Program-made: the position numbers and the translations under genes
Shown: one piece after another, positions 1 to 7,932 of the stretch
Layout: each line of letters opens with the position of its first letter
Position numbering within the stretch: position 1 is the first letter of the stretch
Notes under the pieces: generated by a model
Seen by the model: the letters and a program-made list of their open reading frames with translations, nothing else
What the model was told of the DNA's origin: nothing
Database searches by the model: none
Assembly: GCA_016199025.1 (NCBI GenBank)
Contig: JACQHM010000043.1
Coordinates: 1 to 13,159 of the forward strand
Source of the DNA: Candidatus Methylomirabilota bacterium
GTDB taxonomy: Bacteria > Methylomirabilota > Methylomirabilia > Methylomirabilales > JACQHM01
Direction: 5' to 3'
DNA length: 13,159 nucleotides

Positions 1-25
1 GGGTAGAACTGGCAGGGGTGGCGCC

Positions 26-1150
26 ATGAAGGGGACAAGGGTCCTGGTGGCTATGAGCGGCGGGGTGGACTCCTCCGTGGCCGCTGCCCTTCTCGTCAAA
101 GAAGGCTACGACGTCGTCGGGGTGACGATGCGGATCTGGCCTTCTTCAACGGGAGGGGCCGAGACCGAGCGCTTCGGCCGGTGCTGCTCCCCGAAGGATG
201 TGGAGGATGCCAGGAGGGTGGCCGAGCGGCTCGGGATCCCGTATTATGTCTTAAACTACGAGGAGGAGTTCGACCGGGAGGTCATCTCGACTTTCACCAA
301 CGACTACTTGAACGGCCGAACGCCCATCCCGTGCGTTCTCTGTAACAACCGCCTGAAGTTCGGTTCCCTGCTCAAGAGGGCAGCCGGGTGGGGGGCCTCC
401 TTCGTGGCGACGGGGCACTACGCCCGGATCGTGAAGGACAAAGGGAGTGATCGGTACCTGATCAGGCGGGCGGCCGATCCGAGAAAGGATCAGACCTATT
501 TTCTCTACGGCTTGACGCAGAAGCAGCTTGCTATGACCCTCCTCCCGATCGGGGATCTCTTGAAGGAGGAGGTCCGTCGGAAGGCGGCCGAGTTCGACCT
601 TCCAGTTGTGGGGAAGCCCGAGAGCCAGGATATCTGCTTTGTGAAGACGAACTATCGAGATTTCCTGAAGGAGCGTGTCCCCGACCGGATCGGACCGGGC
701 CTCGTCAGGGATCTGACCGGCCAGGTCTTAGGGGAACACCCGGGCCTGCCGTTTTTCACCGTCGGCCAGCGGCAGGGCCTCCGGATCGGTGGGAACGGTC
801 CCTACTATGTGGTCAGGCTCGATCCTTCCCACAACGAGGTCATCGTCGGAAGGGAAGAGGACTTGTTCTGCAAGGAGCTGATTGCCTTAAGGGTGAACTT
901 CCTTCCTTTTGAGACGCTTCAGGGGCCGATGAAGGCCTATGTCATGATCCGATACAACCATGTCCCTGCGAAGGCGACCCTCTTCCCCCTCGAGGACGGA
1001 ACTGTCCGGGTTCGCTTCGAGGAGCCCCAGCGGGCCATCGCCCCCGGGCAGGCGGCCGTCTTCTATGCCTACGACGATCCCGAGCTTCTTCTGGGCGGCG
1101 GGGTCATTGCTGCATCCATGTCTTCATTGTGCGAGCTTCCCGTCTCGTGA
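26..1150 (+). CDS. mnmA: tRNA-specific 2-thiouridylase MnmA
   Basis: MnmA uses ATP to adenylate uridine 34 in the anticodon of tRNAs for Lys, Glu and Gln, then inserts sulfur delivered as a persulfide by a cysteine desulfurase relay. It acts in the cytoplasm. The 374-residue product has the normal family length. The PP-loop SGGVDSS is at residues 11-17. The two catalytic cysteines are present: C103 in PCVLCNNRLKFG and C204 in ESQDICF. The tRNA-binding middle (GHYAR, DQTYFLYGL) and the C-terminal beta domain ending in LLGGGVI are also visible. The ATG at 26 is preceded by a modest purine-rich AGGGGTGG. The first 25 bases of the window are too short to assign, although a TAG at 4-6 could end an upstream gene. 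The TGA stop shares bases with the GTG of the next gene, so it may head the operon that follows. Assignment is very secure. Confidence 0.97.
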   Translation: MKGTRVLVAMSGGVDSSVAAALLVKEGYDVVGVTMRIWPSSTGGAETERFGRCCSPKDVEDARRVAERLGIPYYVLNYEEEFDREVISTFTNDYLNGRTPIPCVLCNNRLKFGSLLKRAAGWGASFVATGHYARIVKDKGSDRYLIRRAADPRKDQTYFLYGLTQKQLAMTLLPIGDLLKEEVRRKAAEFDLPVVGKPESQDICFVKTNYRDFLKERVPDRIGPGLVRDLTGQVLGEHPGLPFFTVGQRQGLRIGGNGPYYVVRLDPSHNEVIVGREEDLFCKELIALRVNFLPFETLQGPMKAYVMIRYNHVPAKATLFPLEDGTVRVRFEEPQRAIAPGQAAVFYAYDDPELLLGGGVIAASMSSLCELPVS

Positions 1151-2628
1151 CGCCAGATGGGTCGATAATCCAGAGGAAACTTCACGAGCTTCTGAGAAGG
1201 GCGAGGCTCCTCCAGGCCTTCACCTGGACCGTTCGCTTCTTGGGGGGAGGTCTTTTGCTGTCCTTTCCCTTCTTCCTTCTCCAACACCTCCTCTCCCTCC
1301 ATCTTCCCCCCTTCTCGATCGTCGGTGGGACGCTTGCCGCCCTCGGCGCCCTCTACGGCGTCTCCCGTCCTATAAGCCGCTTCCAAGCCGCCAGGCTGGC
1401 CGATGCCCGTCTTGGCTTGAAAGAACGGCTGGCGACGGCCCTCGAGGTTCTGGAGAGTGGTGAGGGCGGGGAGGTGGCGGCTGCCCTCTTAGGAGATGCG
1501 GCGAAGACCGCCCAAACGATCTCCGCCAAAAAGGTCTTTCCCTTCCGTCCCCTCCAGGAAGGAAGGTTCCTTTTGCTCTTCGTCCTCGTCTTCTTCCTCC
1601 TCCCTCCTCTTCCCTTCCAGCGGGGTGCAGGGGAGAATGGGGCAAAGGAAACCTCTCCTTCAAGGGGAGTCGAGGAGCTAAAGGACGAGAAGGGCTCAAA
1701 GACTGAGGACATCGCATTAGGGCCTGATGCATCGGAGCCGCCCTCCTCCCCAAGGGGATTCCCCTCGAAGCGGGAGCCGTGGGGGGAACTCCCCACCCTC
1801 TTTAAGGACACAAAGCTCGAGAGGGAGAAGTTGAGCTTCCAGGGCTTCCTCCAGGAGGCAGATGAGCGTCTCAAGCTACTGGGCGACGCCAAGACCCTCC
1901 CTTCTTCGGCTCAACAGGCTTCCACCAATCCCTCTCGTGTTGCCCTCCGCCAGGGGAAAGAACCCCCGCAGGGGAAGCCCCAAGCGCTCAATAAACCCCC
2001 TGGACCCTCGAAGGATGACCTTGGGCAGCTCTTTCAAGCGATGAAGGATCTGAACGGAGAGCTCGGGCCTTCAAGCCAGGATTTGGCGAAGAGTCAGCAG
2101 GCGCCTCAAGAGACCGGCCAGGCCCGGGAGAGCAAGGATCCCTCGGAAGGGGCTAAGAGAACGGTTCAGGAAGGGGGAGAGCGGCTTTCCAAGAGTTTGC
2201 AGGGTATCCCGGAGCAAGAATCGACCTCCCGGAAGGAAGGTGCCCCGGAAAAGGGCCAGGGGCCGGGCAAGAAGGGGGACCCTTCCCCGGGCCTGGGGAA
2301 GGCCCCTGATGAGCAGGGAGAGCCGACGCCACGAAAGATGGAGGGACCATCGCTAAAAATCGATGAGCCGAAACGGAAGCTCGCCCTCGCCGGCCAGACG
2401 CGGGAGCAGGGGATCGAGTCCTTCGAAACCGAGCTCCTCGGGGAAGGGGCAAGGGGCCCTTCCCACCTTCCCTACTTGGATGTCCTCGCCCAGTACCGGC
2501 GGATGATGGAGGAGGAGATTCAGAGGGAGGCGATCCCCTTCGATTATCGAGAGCAGGTCAAGCGGTATTTCCTCTCGTTGGAAGAGGCGGTCAGAAAGAC
2601 CCAAAGTCCCAGGGGTGAGCGGAAATGA
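1147..2628 (+). CDS. Membrane protein with low-complexity linker, MoxR/DUF58/vWA operon
   Basis: I do not recognise a named family with certainty. The layout matches the uncharacterised DUF4175-like membrane proteins that accompany MoxR, DUF58 and BatA genes. From GTG 1147 the protein has 493 residues. Hydrophobic segments lie at about 21-50, 56-75 and 138-157. Between the second and third is a helical stretch (AARLADARLGLKERLATALEVL) typical of that group. Residues of roughly 160-430 are rich in Pro, Gly, Glu, Lys and Ser and look disordered. A conserved-looking end follows at about 440-485 (YLDVLAQYRRMMEEE, IPFDYREQVKRYF). I chose GTG 1147 because it overlaps the mnmA stop as GTGA, like other junctions in this operon. 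An in-frame GTG at 1129 would add six residues; neither has a clear ribosome site. A structural or tethering role at the membrane for the vWA/MoxR machine is inference. Confidence 0.85.
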   Translation: MTPDGSIIQRKLHELLRRARLLQAFTWTVRFLGGGLLLSFPFFLLQHLLSLHLPPFSIVGGTLAALGALYGVSRPISRFQAARLADARLGLKERLATALEVLESGEGGEVAAALLGDAAKTAQTISAKKVFPFRPLQEGRFLLLFVLVFFLLPPLPFQRGAGENGAKETSPSRGVEELKDEKGSKTEDIALGPDASEPPSSPRGFPSKREPWGELPTLFKDTKLEREKLSFQGFLQEADERLKLLGDAKTLPSSAQQASTNPSRVALRQGKEPPQGKPQALNKPPGPSKDDLGQLFQAMKDLNGELGPSSQDLAKSQQAPQETGQARESKDPSEGAKRTVQEGGERLSKSLQGIPEQESTSRKEGAPEKGQGPGKKGDPSPGLGKAPDEQGEPTPRKMEGPSLKIDEPKRKLALAGQTREQGIESFETELLGEGARGPSHLPYLDVLAQYRRMMEEEIQREAIPFDYREQVKRYFLSLEEAVRKTQSPRGERK

Positions 2629-2705
2629 CCCTCTCCCCTCCGCCTTGGAAGGGAGAGGGGACGGATGGGGGGGGGACGATTATGACCGATGGCGTGGTTT
2701 CATGA
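2625..2705 (+). CDS. Possible 26-codon coupling mini-ORF before the DUF58 gene
   Basis: This short reading frame starts with an ATG that overlaps the stop of the upstream gene (ATGA, 2625-2628). It ends with a TGA that overlaps the likely DUF58 start (ATGA, 2702-2705). A purine-rich AGGGGTGAGCGGA precedes the start. The peptide (beginning MTLSPPPWKGEG) is low-complexity because the frame runs through a palindromic repeat and a G tract, and no function is suggested. Its possible value is as a relay: ribosomes finishing the upstream gene could reinitiate here and be delivered to the DUF58 ATG, which lacks a good ribosome site of its own. Chance is a real alternative in such GC-rich DNA. Confidence 0.25.
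   Translation: MTLSPPPWKGEGTDGGGTIMTDGVVS
2629..2659 (+). repeat. Palindromic repeat (CCCTCTCCC / GGGAGAGGG hairpin)
   Basis: Arms CCCTCTCCC (2629-2637) and GGGAGAGGG (2651-2659) are perfect reverse complements. After one C/A mismatch, TCC (2639-2641) pairs with GGA (2647-2649), leaving the loop GCCTT. The stem is about 12 pairs. It begins directly after the stop of the upstream gene, and no T tract follows, so it is not a classic terminator. Arms of this CCCTCTCC/GGAGAGGG type recur as dispersed intergenic palindromes in many GC-rich genomes, so it is probably a copy of such an element. It could also shield the mRNA or modulate coupling to the DUF58 gene. Confidence 0.7.
2667..2675 (+). repeat. 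Run of nine G residues
   Basis: An uninterrupted G9 tract, the longest homopolymer I noticed in the window, sits between the palindrome and the DUF58 start. Adding one G would place the upstream mini-ORF in frame with the DUF58 gene, with no stop in between (the frame then reads GDDYDRWRGFMM into the protein). It is therefore a potential slippage switch, and also a place where an assembly could be off by one base. Confidence 0.85.
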
Positions 2706-3574
2706 TGCAACCCTTCGACGGAGCGTTCTTCAAGAAGCTGGAAGCCCTCAGTTTCGTGTCCCGGAAACCCTTCCTGGGCCTGGCGAAAGGGGAACGGCGG
2801 GGGCCGAGGAAAGGGGGCGGGGTCGAGTTTCAAGACTTCCGGCCCTATGTGCCGGGGGACGACCTCAGGTATCTGGACTGGAACGTCTACAGCCGACTGG
2901 ACCGTCTCATCCTGAAGCTCTTCGTCGAGGAGGAGGATCTCTGCCTCCACCTCCTGATCGATTCCAGCGCCTCCATGGCCTTTGGTTCCCCCCCAAAGTT
3001 TCTGCACGCTGTCAAGACCGCCGCCGCGTTAGGGTATATCGGCTTAAACACCTTGGAGCGGGTGGCTATCGGTTTCTTCACGGAAGGGGTGGAGACGGTC
3101 TTTGGCCCACGGCGGGGGCGAAGGCAGATCTTCCCCCTCTTACAGCTCTTATCCCAGGTTTCCCCTGAAGGCAGGACCAATCTCTCAGCCGCCCTAACAT
3201 CCTATGCGAGGAAAGGGGCCCCCGGGCTTGCGGTCGTCATCACTGATCTTCTCGACCCCGGCTATCGGGAAGGGATCGGGGCCCTCCTTCAGAAGGGGTT
3301 CGAGGTCTTCCTCCTTCACGTGTTAAGTGAGGGAGAGCTTTCGCCTCCTCTCTTCGGGGATATCCGCTTAATCGATGCCGAGGTCGGCACCGCCAGGGAG
3401 GTGACGGTCGATGCTGCCCTCCTCACCCGGTACAGAGAGAGTCAGCGGGCGTTCTTTCAGGAAGTCGAGACCTTCTGCCAGAAGAACCAGGTGGGATACA
3501 TCAGGGCCTCGACGGCCATCCCTTTAGATGACCTCCTCTTAAGATCCTTCAAGGAAGGTGGGTTGCTCCGATGA
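2702..3574 (+). CDS. DUF58 domain-containing protein (vWA-like fold)
   Basis: DUF58 proteins are probable partners of MoxR ATPases and BatA-type vWA proteins in a complex near the inner membrane; their exact role is not established. From ATG 2702 the product has 290 residues, the usual size. It shows the hallmark block FRPYVPGDDLRYLDWNVYSR (D53, D54, D59, W60), followed by a vWA core. That core has the metal-site motif DSSASM at 87-92, T159 and ITD at 180-182. An in-frame GTG at 2615 would add 29 low-complexity residues read through the palindrome and G tract (GRGDGWGGDD), so I reject it. ATG 2705 is an equal alternative. The start lacks a clear ribosome site, and the mini-ORF stop overlaps it. 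The TGA stop overlaps the next ATG (3571), so translation is probably coupled. No transmembrane segment is evident. Confidence 0.92.
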   Translation: MMQPFDGAFFKKLEALSFVSRKPFLGLAKGERRGPRKGGGVEFQDFRPYVPGDDLRYLDWNVYSRLDRLILKLFVEEEDLCLHLLIDSSASMAFGSPPKFLHAVKTAAALGYIGLNTLERVAIGFFTEGVETVFGPRRGRRQIFPLLQLLSQVSPEGRTNLSAALTSYARKGAPGLAVVITDLLDPGYREGIGALLQKGFEVFLLHVLSEGELSPPLFGDIRLIDAEVGTAREVTVDAALLTRYRESQRAFFQEVETFCQKNQVGYIRASTAIPLDDLLLRSFKEGGLLR

Positions 3575-6500
3575 GCTTCCAGCATCCTTCAGCCTTCCTC
3601 TTCCTGCTCTTGATCCCCCTGCTCCTCCTCTTCCACTTGTTCAAAGCCAGAAGGATTGACGTCAGGATCGGGAGCCTCCTCTTCTGGGGGGAGAATCTCA
3701 AGGAGCAGGAGCCCAAAGCCCCTTTCCGCCGGTTTCGACCGGATCTCCTCCTCCTCCTCCAGATCCTAAGCGTCGTCTCCTTAAGCCTGGCCTTGAGCAG
3801 GCCCACCCTCTCGCTCCCGCGGGAAGGCTACGGACGGATCCTGCTGATCCTGGATGCCTCAGCCAGCATGCAGGCCAACGACCTCCCCGGCGGGCGATTT
3901 CAAGCCGCTAAGGGAGAAGCCCTTGCCCTCATCGAGCGTTTGAAACCAGGCCAGGAGATGATGGTCATCGAGGCCGGAAGGATCCCGAAGGTCGTTCTCC
4001 CTTTCACCGGCGAGAAGGGGAAGCTTCGAAGGGCGATCCAGGGGCTTTCTCCAAAAGATACCCCAGCCAACCTGACGGAGGCCCTTCACCTCGGCTCGAC
4101 GTTGGTGAATGGCGCTTCCGCCGAGGTTCATCTCTTCACCGATGGGGCCTTCCAGGCGGATGGCCTTAAGTTGGCACGTGGCACGTGGCACGTGGCAACC
4201 GTCAACTGGCATCTCTTCGGCAAAAGCGGGCGAAACGTCGGGATCGTTGCCTTCGAAGTCAGGAAGACCTACTACGGGAGCTATGACTACCAGGCCTTCC
4301 TCTCGTTGGCAAACTATGGAGACGAAAGGGCCTCTTTTGAGTTGAAGGTCTCCTTGGATGACCACCTCTTGAGCCGAAAGCGGGTGACCCTCCCACCCCA
4401 GGTCAAGCGCTCCATTGTCATCCCCTTTACGTATCAGGGGAGTGGCCTCGTCAAGGTGACCATTGATCCTGCCGATCCTTTTTCGAGGGATGATGAAGCC
4501 CTGGCGCTCCTCCCGGTCCCCCGCCCCTTAAAGGTCCTTCTGGTGAGCGAGAGGAACCTCTTTTTGGAGCAGGCCCTGGCTTCCGACCGATCCCTTCAGG
4601 TCGATCGTCGAAAGCCAAAGGCGTATAAAGGCCCTGAGGGGTCCGACGTGGTGATCCTCGACGGCTTTGCCCCCGAGCGGCTCTCCCCAGGGCACTATCT
4701 GTTGATCGATGCCCTTTCCAAAAATGTTCCGCTGGAGGTCGTGGGAAAGACCGAGGCGCCGAAGATCCTCGATTGGGATCGTCGTCATCCTGCCATGCGC
4801 TACCTGGATTTTTCCATGGTCACGGTCGAGGAGGCGGCAAAGGTCAAGTCCCTTTCCGGGGGGAGGGCCCTCTTGGAGGCCTCCTCCACCCCCCTGGTCT
4901 ACGCCTTCGAGGAGGGAGAGGTGAGAGGGGTCTTCGTCGGCTTCGATTTGGCCCGCTCTGACCTTCCCTTACGGACGGCTTTCCCTCTCTTTATCTCCAA
5001 CGCCCTCCGCTGGCTCTCGCCGGAGCATCCAGAGGAGGCGCCGATCCTCTCGCCCGGTGAGATCTGGAGGGCCCGGTTTCCTTCGAGTGTCAAGGAAGTG
5101 GAGGTCCTGGACCCCGAGGGCCTTCGCCACCTGGTTCCGTTAACCAATGGACAGATGCGCTTTGCCGGGACCGCTCACGCCGGCGTCTACACGGCTAAGG
5201 CCAGGGAGGAGGAGCGAAAGGTGGTCGTTCACCTCTTTGATGAGGAGGAATCGAGGATCGTCCCTCGAGTCCGGGTGCCAGAACCTCAAAGAGAGAAGGC
5301 GAGTTACCGACAGAACGTTCCCCTCTGGCCGCTCTTTGCCGTTCTCGCCCTCCTTGCCCTGGCGTTGGAAGGGGTCCTCTTCTTCAAGCGCTCGGGGCTC
5401 TTCCCCCCGATCCTCCTTCGGGGGCTCCTGCTCTTCTTGATCGTCCTCGCCTTCCTCCGCCTTCAGATCCCTTGGCGGATTGACCGCCTGAACGTCCTCT
5501 TCCTCCTGGACACCTCCGAGAGCATCCCCTCCACCGCCATGTCTAAAGCCCTGGCCTTCATCCAAGAAGCTCTCCGCTTTCGACAGAAAGACGATACGGC
5601 GGGCCTGGTCCTCTTCGGGGAGGAGGCCTCCATCGCCATCCCGCCGACCAAAGACTTCGGTCTTCCTCCGACTGTTCCCCCTCCCCCTTCCCCTCAGGGG
5701 ACCGATCTTGAAAAGGCCTTAAGGGTAGGTATTGCCGCCCTGCCCCAGGAAGGATCAAGGCGGATCGTCCTCTTCAGCGACGGGAACCAAACCAAGGGGG
5801 ACGTGTATCGAGCGACCCTTCAGGCTGAAGGGGAAGGGGTCACGATCTTCAGCCTCCCCTTAAAGGAAGGGAGAGCGGGCGAGGTCCTCCTGGACGAGGT
5901 AGTCGTCCCCCAGGAGGTCCGGCGGGGCGAGGCCTTCACCGTAAAGATCGTGGCGGAAAGCGCCGAGGGGAAGGAGGGTCTCCTCTCCCTCCTCCGGGAT
6001 GGGACCTTCTTAGGGGCCGAGCGGGTCCGTCTCCACCCAGGGAAGAACGTCTTCGCCTATCAAGAAGCCTTGGACCAGGAGGGCTTCCACCTCTACGAAG
6101 CCTTTCTCGAGACGGACGGGGACCAGGACAAGGCGAATAATCGGGCGATGGGCGTTGTCGCCGTCCGGGGGCGATTGAAAGTTCTCGCTGTGGAAAAGGA
6201 TCTTCCCCAAGGGGAGCCTCTCATCAGGGCTCTCGAAGCCCAGGGGATTGAGGCCGAGATGGTCCCTCCCGAGGCGTTCCCCGCCACCTTAGAGGCCCTC
6301 CTGGCTTACGATGCCTTGATCTTGAGCAACGTTTCGGCCCAGAGGTTGACAAAGGAGGGGATGGCGACGATCCGCTCGTACGTCCGGGACGTTGGCGGCG
6401 GCCTCCTGATGCTTGGGGGGGAGGAGAGTTTCGGGCTCGGGGGCTATGAAAAGACCCCCGTCGAGGAGGCGCTTCCGGTCACCATGGAGGTGAAGCGCAA

Positions 6501-7932
6501 GCTGGAGATCCCCCCGTTGGCCCTGATTTTCGCCATTGATCGCTCCGGGAGCATGGAGCACGAGGCAGGCCGGTTCACCAAGATCGAGCTGGCCAAAGAG
6601 GCAGCCGCCTTGGTGATCAAGTTTTTGGATCCGAAGAACCAGGTGGGGGTCATCGCCTTCGACGCCTCCTCCAACTGGATCGTTCCTTTAGGGCCTGTCG
6701 TGAACAAGGATCGGATCATTCAGGAGATCAGCTCCCTAAAACCTGGGGGGGGCACCGACATGTTCCCGGCCTTGAAAGAGGCCTATCAGGCCCTTTATGA
6801 ACGAGAGGCCCTGATCAAGCATGTTGTCCTCCTCTCTGACGGTCGGAGTGTCCCCGGGGACTTCGAGAGCCTTGTGAAAAGAATGGCCAAGGATAAGATC
6901 ACCGTCTCGACGGTGGCTATCGGGTCGGATAGCGACATCCCCCTCATGCGGCAACTCTCCCGCTTAGGAAGGGGACGGTTCCACCAGACCGACAATGCCA
7001 AGGATCTCCCCAAGATCTTCGCCCTGGAGACCCAGCTCGCCAGTCGGGAGGGGTTGATCGAGCAATCCTTTCGTCCCCTCGTGAGCCATCTCTCCCATGA
7101 GATCCTGAAGGAGATTGATTGGGGGAAGGTCCCCCCCTTGGAGGGCTACGTGGCCACCGCCTCGAAGGCGACAGCCGATGTCCTCCTCCTCTCCCCTCAA
7201 AAAGATCCGATCCTGGCCGTCTGGCGCTACGGCCTGGGGAGGGCCGCCATCTTCGCCTCGGACCTCAAGGCCAAATGGGGGGTCCTGTGGCTCCGGTGGG
7301 AGTACTTGAATAAATTCCTGGCCCAGCTCCTCCGGTGGACCGCCCGGAAGGCAGGACCCCAGGACGTCCAGACGTTGGTCATGCTCCGCGATGGAACGGG
7401 GGAGGTGGTCTTGGAGGCTATGGATCGAAACGGGGAATTTATGAACCTCCTGGACACAAAGGCTGGGATCGTCTCTCCGGGGAATAGCCGGATCGCCATT
7501 CCCTTGAACCAGGTGGCCCCGGGCCGGTATCGAGGGTCTTTTAACGCCGAGGGGGAAGGGGCCTATCTAATCGGCGTGGCCAGGGGGAGGGATGGAAAGA
7601 GGTTCGGCTCGCACATGGCAAGCCTGGTGGTCCCCTATCCTTTGGAGCATCGGACCTATGAGGCCGATATGGCCCTCTTGGGGGAGCTTGGCAAGCTCAC
7701 AGGAGGGGGGCTCCTGAAGGAGCCTTCCCAAGTGTTCCAGTTCGGACGGAAGAAGACAAGGGTGTTCAGGGAGCTCTGGCCCTGGCTGTTGGGAGCGGCC
7801 CTCCTCCTCCTCCCCTGGGAACTTGCCCTCCGCCTCTTTATCCGCCCAGGGCAGGAGACAACCCCCGGGTCAGCCTTTAGATGGGCCGGTCCGAAGGAGG
7901 TTTCCCTGTACGTGATGAGGAGGCGGCGATGA
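3571..7932 (+). CDS. Giant BatA-like membrane protein with three vWA domains (fusion)
   Basis: This 1453-residue chain looks like two proteins joined head to tail. Residues 1 to about 606 are BatA-like. They have two N-terminal hydrophobic helices (about 7-27, 57-80; aerotolerance-regulator N-terminal type), a vWA domain (DASASM 95-100, T164, TDG 190-192), a beta-rich part and a helix at about 585-606. A second helix pair member (about 610-633) then opens a second module. This has a vWA (DTSES 647-651, T711, SDG 736-738), an amidotransferase-like domain (about 868-970, GGGLLMLGGEESFG), a third vWA with a textbook metal site (DRSGSM 990-995, T1062, SDG 1089-1091), another such fold (about 1190-1260) and a last helix (1402-1424). 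The second module resembles stand-alone DUF1355-type vWA membrane proteins. Metal-dependent ligand binding at the membrane, worked on by the MoxR ATPase, is inference. The start overlaps the DUF58 stop; the stop overlaps the next ATG. Confidence 0.92.
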   Translation: MSFQHPSAFLFLLLIPLLLLFHLFKARRIDVRIGSLLFWGENLKEQEPKAPFRRFRPDLLLLLQILSVVSLSLALSRPTLSLPREGYGRILLILDASASMQANDLPGGRFQAAKGEALALIERLKPGQEMMVIEAGRIPKVVLPFTGEKGKLRRAIQGLSPKDTPANLTEALHLGSTLVNGASAEVHLFTDGAFQADGLKLARGTWHVATVNWHLFGKSGRNVGIVAFEVRKTYYGSYDYQAFLSLANYGDERASFELKVSLDDHLLSRKRVTLPPQVKRSIVIPFTYQGSGLVKVTIDPADPFSRDDEALALLPVPRPLKVLLVSERNLFLEQALASDRSLQVDRRKPKAYKGPEGSDVVILDGFAPERLSPGHYLLIDALSKNVPLEVVGKTEAPKILDWDRRHPAMRYLDFSMVTVEEAAKVKSLSGGRALLEASSTPLVYAFEEGEVRGVFVGFDLARSDLPLRTAFPLFISNALRWLSPEHPEEAPILSPGEIWRARFPSSVKEVEVLDPEGLRHLVPLTNGQMRFAGTAHAGVYTAKAREEERKVVVHLFDEEESRIVPRVRVPEPQREKASYRQNVPLWPLFAVLALLALALEGVLFFKRSGLFPPILLRGLLLFLIVLAFLRLQIPWRIDRLNVLFLLDTSESIPSTAMSKALAFIQEALRFRQKDDTAGLVLFGEEASIAIPPTKDFGLPPTVPPPPSPQGTDLEKALRVGIAALPQEGSRRIVLFSDGNQTKGDVYRATLQAEGEGVTIFSLPLKEGRAGEVLLDEVVVPQEVRRGEAFTVKIVAESAEGKEGLLSLLRDGTFLGAERVRLHPGKNVFAYQEALDQEGFHLYEAFLETDGDQDKANNRAMGVVAVRGRLKVLAVEKDLPQGEPLIRALEAQGIEAEMVPPEAFPATLEALLAYDALILSNVSAQRLTKEGMATIRSYVRDVGGGLLMLGGEESFGLGGYEKTPVEEALPVTMEVKRKLEIPPLALIFAIDRSGSMEHEAGRFTKIELAKEAAALVIKFLDPKNQVGVIAFDASSNWIVPLGPVVNKDRIIQEISSLKPGGGTDMFPALKEAYQALYEREALIKHVVLLSDGRSVPGDFESLVKRMAKDKITVSTVAIGSDSDIPLMRQLSRLGRGRFHQTDNAKDLPKIFALETQLASREGLIEQSFRPLVSHLSHEILKEIDWGKVPPLEGYVATASKATADVLLLSPQKDPILAVWRYGLGRAAIFASDLKAKWGVLWLRWEYLNKFLAQLLRWTARKAGPQDVQTLVMLRDGTGEVVLEAMDRNGEFMNLLDTKAGIVSPGNSRIAIPLNQVAPGRYRGSFNAEGEGAYLIGVARGRDGKRFGSHMASLVVPYPLEHRTYEADMALLGELGKLTGGGLLKEPSQVFQFGRKKTRVFRELWPWLLGAALLLLPWELALRLFIRPGQETTPGSAFRWAGPKEVSLYVMRRRR
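4173..4197 (+). repeat. 7-bp tandem repeat GGCACGT x 3.6 inside the vWA gene
   Basis: GGCACGT is repeated three full times (4173-4193) followed by GGCA. It encodes LARGTWHVA just after the TDG motif of the first vWA domain. Three 7-base units equal seven codons, so loss or gain of three units would keep the frame, whereas a single-unit change would break the 1453-residue chain. The CACGTG cores are only superficially similar to parS. Confidence 0.8.
7918..7923 (+). promoter_or_regulatory. Shine-Dalgarno site deciding the TPR gene start
   Basis: A full AGGAGG lies five bases before ATG 7929, inside the last codons of the vWA gene. It supports ATG 7929 over the in-frame upstream start at 7881, which would place 16 charged residues before a good signal peptide. 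Confidence 0.85.

Noticed and set aside
1069..1892. Long reading frames on the minus strand opposite mnmA and the membrane-protein gene
   Set aside because: They are out-of-frame shadows in GC-rich DNA with Arg/Pro/Ser-rich translations and no domain signal, while the + strand frames encode recognisable proteins.
2629..2659. Rho-independent terminator after the membrane-protein gene
   Set aside because: The stem is strong, but it is followed by G-rich sequence rather than a T tract, and the operon clearly continues.
2615..2701. N-terminal extension of the DUF58 protein from GTG 2615
   Set aside because: The added residues come from translating the palindrome and G tract, and family members start near MQPFDGAFFKKLEAL.
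4173..4197. CACGTG-rich repeat as extra parS or ParB sites
   Set aside because: The flanks are GG/GC instead of the required TTTC and GAAA, so only the central hexamer matches; the codons are in a conserved coding frame.
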